Assembly: GCA_021234155.1 (NCBI GenBank)
Contig: JAJEKV010000032.1
Coordinates: 8,338,736-8,402,735, forward strand
Reading direction: 5' to 3'
From: Isoetes taiwanensis
Taxonomy: Eukaryota > Streptophyta > Lycopodiopsida > Isoetales > Isoetaceae
DNA: 64,000 nucleotides
Positions 55,961 through 64,000 of this stretch are shown here, piece after piece. The translations under genes were made by a program, and so were the position numbers. The notes beneath the pieces were generated by a model. The model made no database searches. It was not told where the DNA came from and saw only the letters and a list, made by a program, of their open reading frames with translations. Within the stretch, counting starts at the first letter, position 1. Each line of letters starts with the position of its first letter.

Positions 55961-56039
55961 GGAAAAAAGGAGCAGAAATATGACGTGGAATGGCTGATAT
56001 GAGGCCATTTTGAGACCCCAAATCCGCCCTAATGTATGC

Positions 56040-59000
56040 CTTCTGACTTCCTCATAGGAAAATGGTGCAAACAGCAGGATTGTGATCAAAACAAGGGTCG
56101 GATTTGGGCTCTGATGGACTATGCCAGATTTAGAGCCCTGCAGTCAGATTTGAACACCCAAAATCTAGGGCAGCGATTTTACTTGCTTCAATCCAGCGAA
56201 AAGGGCTTCTCCAATGTGGAAAATCCAGAGGACAACTTTCTAGCTATGCCAAAAGAAATATAAACAGGCAATTGGATCCGGTTGATTGTCTCCAGAGCAA
56301 CTGGTCGATTTTAGAAGGCCCATTTATTCAGGCCTCAACTAGAAGGCCCACGTGCAATTCCTAAATGGAAACGTTTACATTAAACAAGCACAAACAAATA
56401 GAAATAAAACCCCTTGATCAGTGGGGAAGCAAACTTCAGACACCACATCATCCATGTATAAAGAATGGGTCAATAAAAGTGGGTTGAATCTTACAGCTGT
56501 TGGATCGCGAGGACCATTCTGATTCTAGTAAAAATATGTGTGTTTTCACAAAGAGAGAACTTTGAGGATTCTTTAAAAATAGTGTAGGTCTATAAGCTTT
56601 AATCGCCCTTTTCACAAATCATTCAAACCAGAAGAGCCTATGTGCCAAGACAAAACATTACATTTCATATGATGGCAATTTCATGTTGAAGAAGAGATTA
56701 TGGGATGCTAGTTACATGCAGCCTCATTTTCGAATTATGATTATTCTCATGTAAAAGAGAATTTTTCTGACTCATTTCATAAATGCGTTGTGCTTAAAAA
56801 TTATCCAAGAGTAGAAGGGTCCCTACAAATGAACTTATTGTCTTCTCATTCCCGGAAAGGTTGACACTGTTTGCAGTGATAGCTACAATTTACTGATACA
56901 TGGCATATCAAACTTGTCAAAAGTATTGCATTCACACTACGTGCCAGGTATAAGAAGCACCAAGAGTGAAGAAAATACAAAGAAATTATAATCTGCTATA
57001 TGGAATCTTTTAAGTGCTTACTGCATGAATTATAGCGATTGTTAACTGCTAGTATTTGTAACTCCAGTCCAGCATTTGGGGCATATAAAGCAGGACAAGT
57101 GAAACATAGTCTGATGTGATCAGGCGACCTTCAAAATTTGTCTTGGTATATACCAGACTATATACAGGTTTACCTGTTTGCAGAACATTGTCAAAGAGAT
57201 CAACAAAGACACTACATGGCATCTCCTTTTCTTTCATTATTATGCTTCACACTTTTGATCGATATTGGAAATCTGTTGATGAAGGATGTTATGCCAGATC
57301 TAAAATCCAGGAATGTAACATTTTAGGCTGCTGCAAAGCTTGTCCTAACCAAGCCCATGATCTTCATGATAACAAGCAAAGGGAGTTGCAAGGGAAACCT
57401 GAAGAGGAGAAAGGGAGCAAGCCGGAGAGAAGGGATGGGAATCTTGTCATCATTAATTATTTTGGGGAAGTTCAATCTAATCATCGTCACCATTAATCTT
57501 TGCATCGGTCGATTATCTGAGAAACTTGGGGCTGCACCTTTGTGTTTGACAGAATGCCTTCACGTTGCTTTGTTGGAATGCAATGGCTAAAGCACTCAGC
57601 TGATATGATCTCAAGTTAAATAATGCAGGCAGACTATGTGATGCCCCATGCCAGCCATGTCATGTTATTCCATATTATAAATGGTCACTTTGTAGCTATC
57701 ATCTAGCTAGTCTTTCATGAATATGCAAATATATGATGATTTAGAATGGGAAAGAATAGCACTTGTAGATCATTATCCATAGCAATCCATGAAGAAAATA
57801 TGTTAAGGGAAGAAAGGTCACCAATGCAAGATGATTTTTGAAGTCGGGGTGTTTCAAATAAGCACTACAGATCCAGTGGCGCCTTTTGGCATTGGTTTTA
57901 AATGGATCCTTTCACCATTTTTTCTTGTACTTTAGCTTTGGATGTAAAAATTGCCTTTGCAGGTCATATTCGAGTTTGAACTGCATTGGAATAGGATATG
58001 GAGAGGATTCTGTAATATTGCAATTTCGCTAGAGGTATCGGTTATGATGCTATTATAAGTCTTGAGCACTAGAAAATTTGTAGATGTTAGACGGATGCCT
58101 TGAAATTCATGGACTTATAAATGAAAAACTTCTCGATTTAACACATCAATTTATAATCTTGCTTATGCATTTCAATATATCTAAGGTCTTGTTTATGCAA
58201 TCCAATAGACGATCTCATAATAAAAATAAGCCTTTCCGGTATAGCACAAAGGCAAGCTGCACACTTGCCCATTTTCTGCCTCATTCCCCTCTTTTAAGAA
58301 GTGCATGCTATCAAGGCTTAGAGGTAGGCACATGTACATGCAGCCTCTAATGGAAAGTGCAAGCCTCAATTAGTGCAAGAATGCACCTGAATACCAGTTC
58401 CTAATATTTTGGAGGTAATATATTCACATCCAGTACTATATGGTCTTTAACAGATATCGTTACTAGTTTCTTTTTTATATTACAGATACTTTGATGCTTG
58501 CATGCAAGTATAGATGGCCTCAATGTGTGGAGAAGCATTTGCTGATTTTGAAGTGGATGTTTTTAATTTGGTATTTGCCTCTCCTTTAAGGAATGCTGGA
58601 ACTAAATTGCTTAAGAGTTTTAGAATTTAAGGCTCTTATAATCTTAGTGTGTGCAATGCTAGTAAGTCCTATGTTGCGCAATTCATGATTTCTTTGCACC
58701 TCTAGTAATTTGGGATGTGAACCACAAACTTGAATATTTCCCACCTCCTAGAGGATTGATCTTATATTGTGGACAAGCAACCGCTTGAATAAACTTGTAT
58801 AGTAGCATATTGAGCCTAGTATTTTGTCTCATTTGTGCTCTAGACTGTTCTAGGAGTCTAGTATCTTCTCCTCAAGCCTGCTCAGTACAAGTTGCAAGAC
58901 TCAACGTTGCCCGCAACTTTGAAGCTCCTAGTCAAAATTTCCTTTTTATTATATTATCTATAAGGAATTATCTCAGCAGAAATAGATTTGGAACATCTTT

Positions 59001-59090
59001 CTTATTTAGGCCCCCTTCTGACGTGGCATCAAATCTGGCCTCCAATTTAAGCATTCAACGGTTGGATACGATGCCATGAGAATGGGGGAT
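56040..59090. other. Spacer with unassigned open frames
   Basis: The frame at 56036-56263 (KWCKQQDCDQNKGRIWALMD) and the one at 57116-57496 (Cys-rich CNILGCCKACPNQAHDL, then Lys/Glu-rich) are open but unrecognised. Codon use gives no clear signal, so I do not call them genes. No repeat match to the rest of the window was noticed. Confidence 0.3.
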
Positions 59091-59096
59091 TGAATA

Positions 59097-59280
59097 AGGA
59101 AGGAAGGAAGGAAGGAAGGAAGTATATTTTTACGTCGCACCACAAAGGCAGCGTCACGAAGGACATGCGACCACAAGTACAAAGAAAACAAAAATACATT
59201 GCATGGGCCGAAGCCCGTGAGCACCATGGCCCGGATTAAAAAACCCCACTGGGGAAAAACCGTTGAAGACTAATCTTAGA
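59097..59280 (-). mobile_element. GC-rich LINE 3' end fragment with (TTCC)n tail, reverse
   Basis: On the minus strand: GGTTTTTCCCCAGTGGGG, TTTTTTAATCCGGGCC, GGGCTTCGGCCCATG, a GTACTTG-like stretch, GCGACGTAAAAATATAC, then TTCC repeats (AAGG on the plus strand at 59097-59123). It corresponds to the last 180 bp of the elements at 37250 and 40930. Confidence 0.7.
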
Positions 59281-60092
59281 TTCCACACCATTTTACAACC
59301 ATAAGGAGGATTTGGTTTCCAACCATTTTACTCGAGGTACAAAAGGTTGGTTGAATGTCATGCAGCATCAGATGCAACATGCACATTCACAAGATTTCCA
59401 CACTACTTTGTCGTTTTCTTAAGGTAATGGACTTTGTCACATAAACCCAAGTAACTTTCCTATTTAATTCTAAAGTTTTCTTGTAAAGATGTGTTGCAAA
59501 ACTTGTTTCAAACCCTTCAAAACTTTCCTACTTAATTCTAAAGTTTCCTTTTAAAGATGTGTTGTAGAACTTGTTTCACAATTTGAAGGAAATGCATTCC
59601 AAGAAGATGTGTTGTAAAACTTGCACAACTTCACAACATTCACAATTGGGTTAAAATTAATGAGCGCTAAATCTTTGTGAGCCAGAAAATGCAAGCAATT
59701 CTTTTTTTCTTTTTCTTTTTATGTCTGGCTGTCTCGAAAGATTCAGAAGAACCCTAAACTTAGGTCCGGCCAAGAATCGGCCTTTTGGGCGGTTATGGCG
59801 GACCAAAAGCTCCCGGGATGATCCTATCTATGCCAAGATATCTACTTACACATTAAAATCCAAACCAAAATCCACGGATCATGCAAAACAGATAAACAGG
59901 TATAGGCTATGATTAGCCTGCATTAACTGCCAAAAAGACCAATCCGGCAGACGTTCTCAGATACAGGACATCAATCCGGCATACACTAATGCTCAACAAG
60001 TCAATAATCTTGCCAAAGGCCTTCCAAAAGTTCTGAGACGAAATCCCCTTTTTTTTGGCAAATTCAGATCTAATCTCTATCTTTTCTGAAAG
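59281..60092. other. Spacer with a partial retroelement leader
   Basis: AGAAGAACCCTAAACTTAGG and CGGCCAAGAATCGGCC at about 59747-59780 match the leader part of the promoter modules, without G-box or TATA. AAAGTTTCCTTTTAAAGATG-like words are repeated at 59470-59620. No gene. Confidence 0.4.
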
Positions 60093-60149
60093 GTTTGGGT
60101 TTCTTGGCATTACAGAGCTTAAATCATGAGCTCTGGGTGATGATTAACA

Positions 60150-60365
60150 CGCCCAATCCGCCAAAAGAGGCCGGAACGTGGCCTGCCTCTTTTAGGGTTC
60201 CTAGATTTTTGCTGGAACAATATCCCACAGGCTGAAGACAAAAAAGAAGTCAGGGTATATATAGATTGCTTTCAGATCACTATTAAAATTATGTGCTACC
60301 TTCACGTGGGATTCGACCTGTTGCCGCCCCACATGCCCGGAGGTACCACGTGGCGCGGGGAGATT
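60150..60365 (-). promoter_or_regulatory. Retroelement promoter module, copy 6 (reverse)
   Basis: On the minus strand: CCACGTGGTACCTCCGGGCA, CATGTGGGGCGGCAACAGGT, CCCACGTGAAGGTAGCACAT, TATATATA near 60256, and a CTAGGAACCCTAAAAGAGGC leader. Well preserved. Confidence 0.6.
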
Positions 60366-61112
60366 GGATTGGTTAAATACTAGGCTTGAGGGGATTAGAT
60401 AGGAATTTTTCTTTTTCAAATTTGGTACGATTCCCAAACAATGAAGGTCAATAATATGGTTTTTTTTCAAACATTCTTTTGGATTAGATAGGATTTTTTT
60501 TTCTTTCAAATTTGGCATGATTCCCAAGAAATGAAGGTCAATATGGTTCTTTTTCAAAAATTCTTTTTTCCAAAGGAATCTTTTTTGATTCTCTACAAGA
60601 TGGGAGAATCTTTTTGCAAAAAAAGAGCACTTGACTTTTTTTTACTAAAAAAGAGAGTGAAATTTGATGAAACATGGCAAATGGGTGGTGACATGGCATT
60701 ATGAAGTGATGATCATGTAAGGTGGCAAAATGAATTTTTTCTAGTCAAAACTTGTAATGAAGTGGAGATGTGGATGACATGTGTATGATGATGTGGAAGC
60801 ACTTGGGATGATGTGGCACCATGGGATGATGACGTGTCATCATCTAAGGTATAAAAATGACATTACTTAGGTCAAAAGTTTGAAAAAATAAGTTTTGTGG
60901 TAGGTGACACGTGTATGATGACATGGATGTGCTTAGGTGGTGATGTGGATGGTATTTGGCATCTTGAGGATGATGTGGACAATTTGGCAACCAATTGGGC
61001 ACTAGTGCATATACCAATAGATCTTTTATGCAATGGTTTGGATAATTTACTCTTCTATACTTGTTTGAAGAAAATGTGCACTTTCTCTCTCTAGCTTAGC
61101 TTTTAGAGAGAG

Positions 61113-61486
61113 AAGACCTGTTGCAGCAACAATTGATGAAGAATCAATGATTTTTCTTGGTGATGAGCCCCCCAGCATGACCCTTGTGCACAACCCCTTA
61201 AAACCCGAGTTTTCCCTTGAAAAGGCTTTCTAGACCTTCTTCTTCAATGGTATAGAGTGAGGATTCCGAAGAAGAGGGAGCTAATGCTTGCAGCAGATTA
61301 CAATTGCAGGTGGCCTTTGTACATTAGCAGTGCCTATTGGAGGCAAGGATCAGCTGACGTTAGTGAGTTCTGTATAACTCGAGAGAATGTCATCACCTTT
61401 GAGCTACTTAATGCATCAGATATTCCAGAGCGTGCATCCAGATCTTGGCTGAATGAGAACCATGTTGGCTGCTATTCGATGTAAGT
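61113..61486 (+). pseudogene. Unrecognised exon-like block, copy B
   Basis: Frame from about 61257 reads RIPKKRELMLAADYNCRWPL, then ENVITFELLNASDIPERASR and SWLNENHVGCYS, and ends at the splice-donor-like GAT|GTAAGT at about 61480. Copy A keeps a different part of the original frame, so the two copies complement each other in pointing to one ancestral exon. Unknown function. Confidence 0.4.
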
Positions 61487-61797
61487 ATTTGTGCTTGGCA
61501 TTTGATTACAAAATTTTATTTTAGTTTATAGCGTCTGCAACATTTCTTCTCATACCATCCCATGCTTAACAAGAGGGCATCATGTCTGGTTTAATCCGAG
61601 GTCCTTCAAAAGCTTCATCTCCAAAGAAATGTTTTGGAGGTCACTGTTGCCCTCTAGATTGCAGGCACACTAGGATCTCTGGTAAAATTGATGCCATCTC
61701 ATTTTACTGGATTCTTGTTGTTTCAGTTAGCCTTTCTATATTTTGGTTTGTCAATTTCTTCGGTTGTAACACTAATTTCACGCATGAACCATTTAAT

Positions 61798-62284
61798 GTT
61801 TGCTTGTCCCTTGTGGCTGACGATGAGATTGCTGGTGCCTTGCGAAAAAGCACCAGTGATTCTCCAATTTGATAGCCTGTATGGCATGTATGTCTAGGCC
61901 TGGATGGCGGTCTGAGTACAGTCTGATGCTTCATTTCCAAAATTTGTTAGTGATTTTTTCATTTCAATGCATGTTTTGGTGCAGTTATTTCGGGGAATTG
62001 TTTGGAAGTTGGGGCTATAACAATGACATTGTCATAATTGTCCCCGTGCATCCACCCTCAACAATCCAATGGCTCAGAATGTGGTGTTTAGACTATTTTA
62101 TATGTCAAGCACTTCCTCGAAGATTTATATGTCTTCAAGAGAGGAAGGGGTAATTTCTTTACGGTGTGCACCCAGCAAACCTTTCCTGCATTTGAGCAAG
62201 GACATATGAGATGGCAATAGTGAGTGATGAGCGGCAATGATGAGTGATGAAGTAGCAAGGATAAATGATGGGGTGGCAATCGTG
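61798..62284. other. Continuation past copy B, exon-like but unassigned
   Basis: TTGGTGCAG at about 61976-61984 could be an acceptor; the frame after it reads YFGELFGSWGYNNDIVIIVP. No domain recognised. Near 62222 ATGAGTGATGA words repeat. Confidence 0.3.
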
Positions 62285-62287
62285 TAA

Positions 62288-62549
62288 GGGTGCTTTCCCA
62301 TGGGCCCAAAATCTTGAGATTTTTCTTGGCCAGGCATACAAATGCCATGTTCCCATGAAGATCTGACCTTGAATTTTTTTCTGGCCAAGCATCCAGACGC
62401 CATGATCCCATGAAGATCCGACCTTGCTTGGTTCAGGTTTTTGACCTTAACGAAAAGTAATCAGTCTTCAATTCTTTTTTGCCCAGATCGAGACCTCGGT
62501 ACGACAATCCAGGCCCGGCTATCCAGGTCGAACCCATGGGAAAGCACCC
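62288..62549. mobile_element. Second Tourist-like MITE family (TAA duplication)
   Basis: Perfect 17-bp TIRs, GGGTGCTTTCCCATGGG and CCCATGGGAAAGCACCC, are flanked by TAA at 62285-62287 and 62550-62552. It is 262 bp long. Inside, a unit of about 65 bp is doubled (TTGGCCAGGCAT...CCCATGAAGATCTGACCTTG and TGGCCAAGCAT...CCCATGAAGATCCGACCTTG). Frames read through it on both strands are shadows. Confidence 0.85.
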
Positions 62550-62787
62550 TAAGCAAAAAAAATTATAGTCTTCAAGAACCTAAGTTAGATTGCATTTCAA
62601 AATTCCTAAATTGCATTTCAATCTTAACCAAAAAAAATAAAAATAAAATAAAAATAAAAAAAAAAGAATTGCATTTCAAAATTCCTTAATTCTGCCATCT
62701 TCGTGTGTCCAATAATTTGCATGGTACGGCGTGTTCAATTGTAAAGGCATGATTTAACACTGGCTGTTATTCCTAAAGCTGTCGCAG

Positions 62788-62866
62788 ATTCAAAAGAGCA
62801 GTCGATCTTCTGGTAGGCCGGTTCCTAAAAAGAGCAGTCGATCCTTCTGCTTGGCCGGATTCTTAA
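62788..62866. repeat. ~40-bp direct duplication upstream of the right-edge gene
   Basis: AAAGAGCAGTCGATCTTCTG and AAAGAGCAGTCGATCCTTCT begin two copies, each followed by a GGCCGG..TTCYTAAA segment. It lies 40-115 bp upstream of the ATG at 62904, in the presumed 5' leader. Confidence 0.6.
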
Positions 62867-62903
62867 ATTTTGAGTTTGATCAAAGCCAAGCTACACCAGG
62901 ATA

Positions 62904-64000
62904 ATGGCATCGAAGACTCAGATTTCCGTAGAGGAGTTTAAGACGTGGGACTGGGAGAGAATCTATGATCATATAGCAAAAATGTTTGTTGGGGATAAAT
63001 TTCAGGAAGACAGGAGGATAATCAAGGAGGTTTTAAAAGCTGGCAGGGTGAATGGCATGGCATTCCTCAACCTTGGAGTGGACCATTGGATGAAGCTCCC
63101 AAATGTGCCAATAGGCATTGCAAGTACAATGGTGGGAATAGCCAATGAGATTCTCCAACCAAGAGATAATCGTTCTGGCTCTGGCGCTGCTACTACATCT
63201 CCCACATCTGTACCATCTTCAGCAGGTGGTTCTTCCTTGCAAGGTCCTGGAGGATTTGTTGCAAAAGACCCAAAAATGGTGTATGGGAAGTCAATGAAAA
63301 GAAGTTCCACACACCTTGATTTGAAGAGGGCGGGGTATGATCAAGAAAGTGCGGACATGCTTGCTCAAAATCATACAATCCGAGAATGGGCTGACAAGCA
63401 CTTCCCAATATATGATGAAGTTGATTTCAGTAAGGAGAAGACCGAGGATAGGAACTTAAGAGACGAGGTGGCGCGAGAGATACTAGCAAGTGGATCTATG
63501 AGGCCTATTAGGTTCAAGGATGGAATGACCCGCATGCCTAGCGTGGATGTCGTTGCACAAAAGTAAGAGCTTGTAATGTTTATTTCTCTTGGTTTTATAT
63601 AGCTTTTTCTGTTTTTTTTTGAATGGCTTGCTTTCTTGAATGGCAGGATCTCAAAATACTTGCATGATAAGAGAGCTCGGTTTAAAGACGAAGCAAAAAC
63701 GCCTAAGACACCAAGGACCTATGACTTTGGTGACACTACTGTGTATTTATATGGAAGCCACCGATTTTTAGAGTTAGGAGAGATGAAATTTTGTGATCGC
63801 ATCTTTAATGTGTATCACAAAAGAGAGAAATATTTTGAACGACTAACGTCTATTGTGGGATCTGCGGTTGTATTTGGCATTGTGGAGGCTGTGGAGGATA
63901 GTGAAGTGCGTGAACTTGAAGTGTCCATCAAGCTTTTAGTACCTGAAGAAGATCTAAACAAAGAAATGTTTGTGCCTGGCCAAGATTTATCAGTTTTTGA
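62904..64000 (+). CDS. Intact-looking two-exon gene, SAM-like N-terminus, runs off edge
   Basis: Exon 1 is 62904-63562, from the first in-frame ATG. The intron is 63563-63646 (84 bp, AA|GTAAGAG to GGCAG|G) and exon 2 runs from 63647 past the right edge with no stop. The splice joins in frame, completing a Lys codon. Residues 10-85 (WDWERIYDHIAKMFVGDKF ... GMAFLNLGVDHWMKL ... IASTMVGIANEIL) have the helix pattern of a sterile-alpha-motif-like fold. A Ser/Gly/Thr-rich linker follows at about 90-120, then a charged region and, in exon 2, YLYGSHRFLELGEMKFCDRI and SIVGSAVVFGIVEAVEDSEV. I recognise no enzyme motif. It is the best candidate for a working gene here; a retroelement or immune-type gene cannot be excluded without the rest. 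Confidence 0.7.

Larger units (their letters stand above)
52203..56034. mobile_element. 3.8-kb DNA-transposon-like element with ~75-bp TIRs
   Basis: The left end ATTAGGGCGGATTTGGGG, continuing TCTCAAAATGGCC, is inverted at the right end (GGCCATTTTGAGA, CCCCAAATCCGCCCTAAT). Similarity extends inward through ATTCCACGTCAT to about 75 bp. TATGC lies outside both ends (52198-52202 and 56035-56039), a likely 5-bp target duplication with one extra base at the right. No transposase was recognised; the frame at 52244-52621 overlaps the TIR and has no domain. It is non-autonomous or its gene is too decayed to see. Confidence 0.75.
60093..61797 (-). repeat. Reverse long repeat, copy B
   Basis: Starts GTTTGGGTTTCTTGGCATTA, as copy A does at 45964, and keeps the same order without the MITE and LINE insertions. 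A local duplication (GGATTAGATAGGA at 60395 and 60481) is specific to this copy. Confidence 0.8.

Noticed and set aside
57116-57496. Cys-rich then Lys/Glu-rich 126-codon frame as a possible small secreted protein
   Set aside because: No signal peptide, promoter or splice context stands out, and the AT-rich spacer around it gives no support.

Overview
The window looks like nuclear DNA of a land plant with a large, repeat-packed genome. The evidence is the plant-type LINE ORF1 (DUF4283-like region plus zinc knuckle), Ty1/copia pol, Tourist-like MITEs, an LRR-receptor-kinase fragment, a kelch fragment resembling the plant At1g51550-type F-box/kelch protein, a plastid biotin-carboxylase exon, and AT-rich spacers with plant-style introns. 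The order of plant cannot be fixed from sequence alone; a fern, lycophyte or bryophyte would fit the unfamiliar LINE types, but this is a guess. No rRNA, tRNA, CRISPR or bacterial-type operon was seen.

Layout. 1-4190: short tandem and palindromic repeats, a copia remnant and a receptor-kinase fragment. 4190-16330: a T-rich minisatellite (344-bp higher-order unit), a decayed LINE with a large internal deletion (about 5.4-9.86 kb), an LTR-like repeat, and a second LINE (10631-15983) whose two halves are inverted about one junction and framed by a target-site duplication, as expected of twin priming. 16331-24780: degenerate repeats, a 522-bp tandem duplication, a retroelement promoter, an unrecognised minus-strand zinc-binding pseudogene (21616-22799), and copia-type LTR ends. 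24781-28780: a nested 4-kb insertion carrying spliced exon remnants. 28781-36480: more LTR-like repeats, a MITE-bearing duplicated repeat, kelch and biotin-carboxylase fragments side by side, and a 454-bp foldback. 36481-40900: a 1.6-kb repeat in tandem, each copy later modified. 40930-44355: a GC-rich LINE. 44356-51050: a truncated copia pol in reverse, long repeats and two MITE copies. 52203-56034: a 3.8-kb element with long terminal inverted repeats and four 68-bp hairpins inside. 56035-62900: spacers, a second copy of the reverse long repeat and another MITE. 62904-64000: the only gene that looks intact, running off the right edge.

Almost everything here is transposable-element sediment. 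A recurring feature is a promoter module (G-box/ACGTG motifs, then a TATA box, then a leader with a CTAAGAACCCTAAA motif) found six times, in both strands, inside the long LTR-like repeats. The functional genes, if any, are the right-edge gene and possibly the source of the zinc-binding pseudogene. All family names rest on motif reading by eye; none was tested by a database search.
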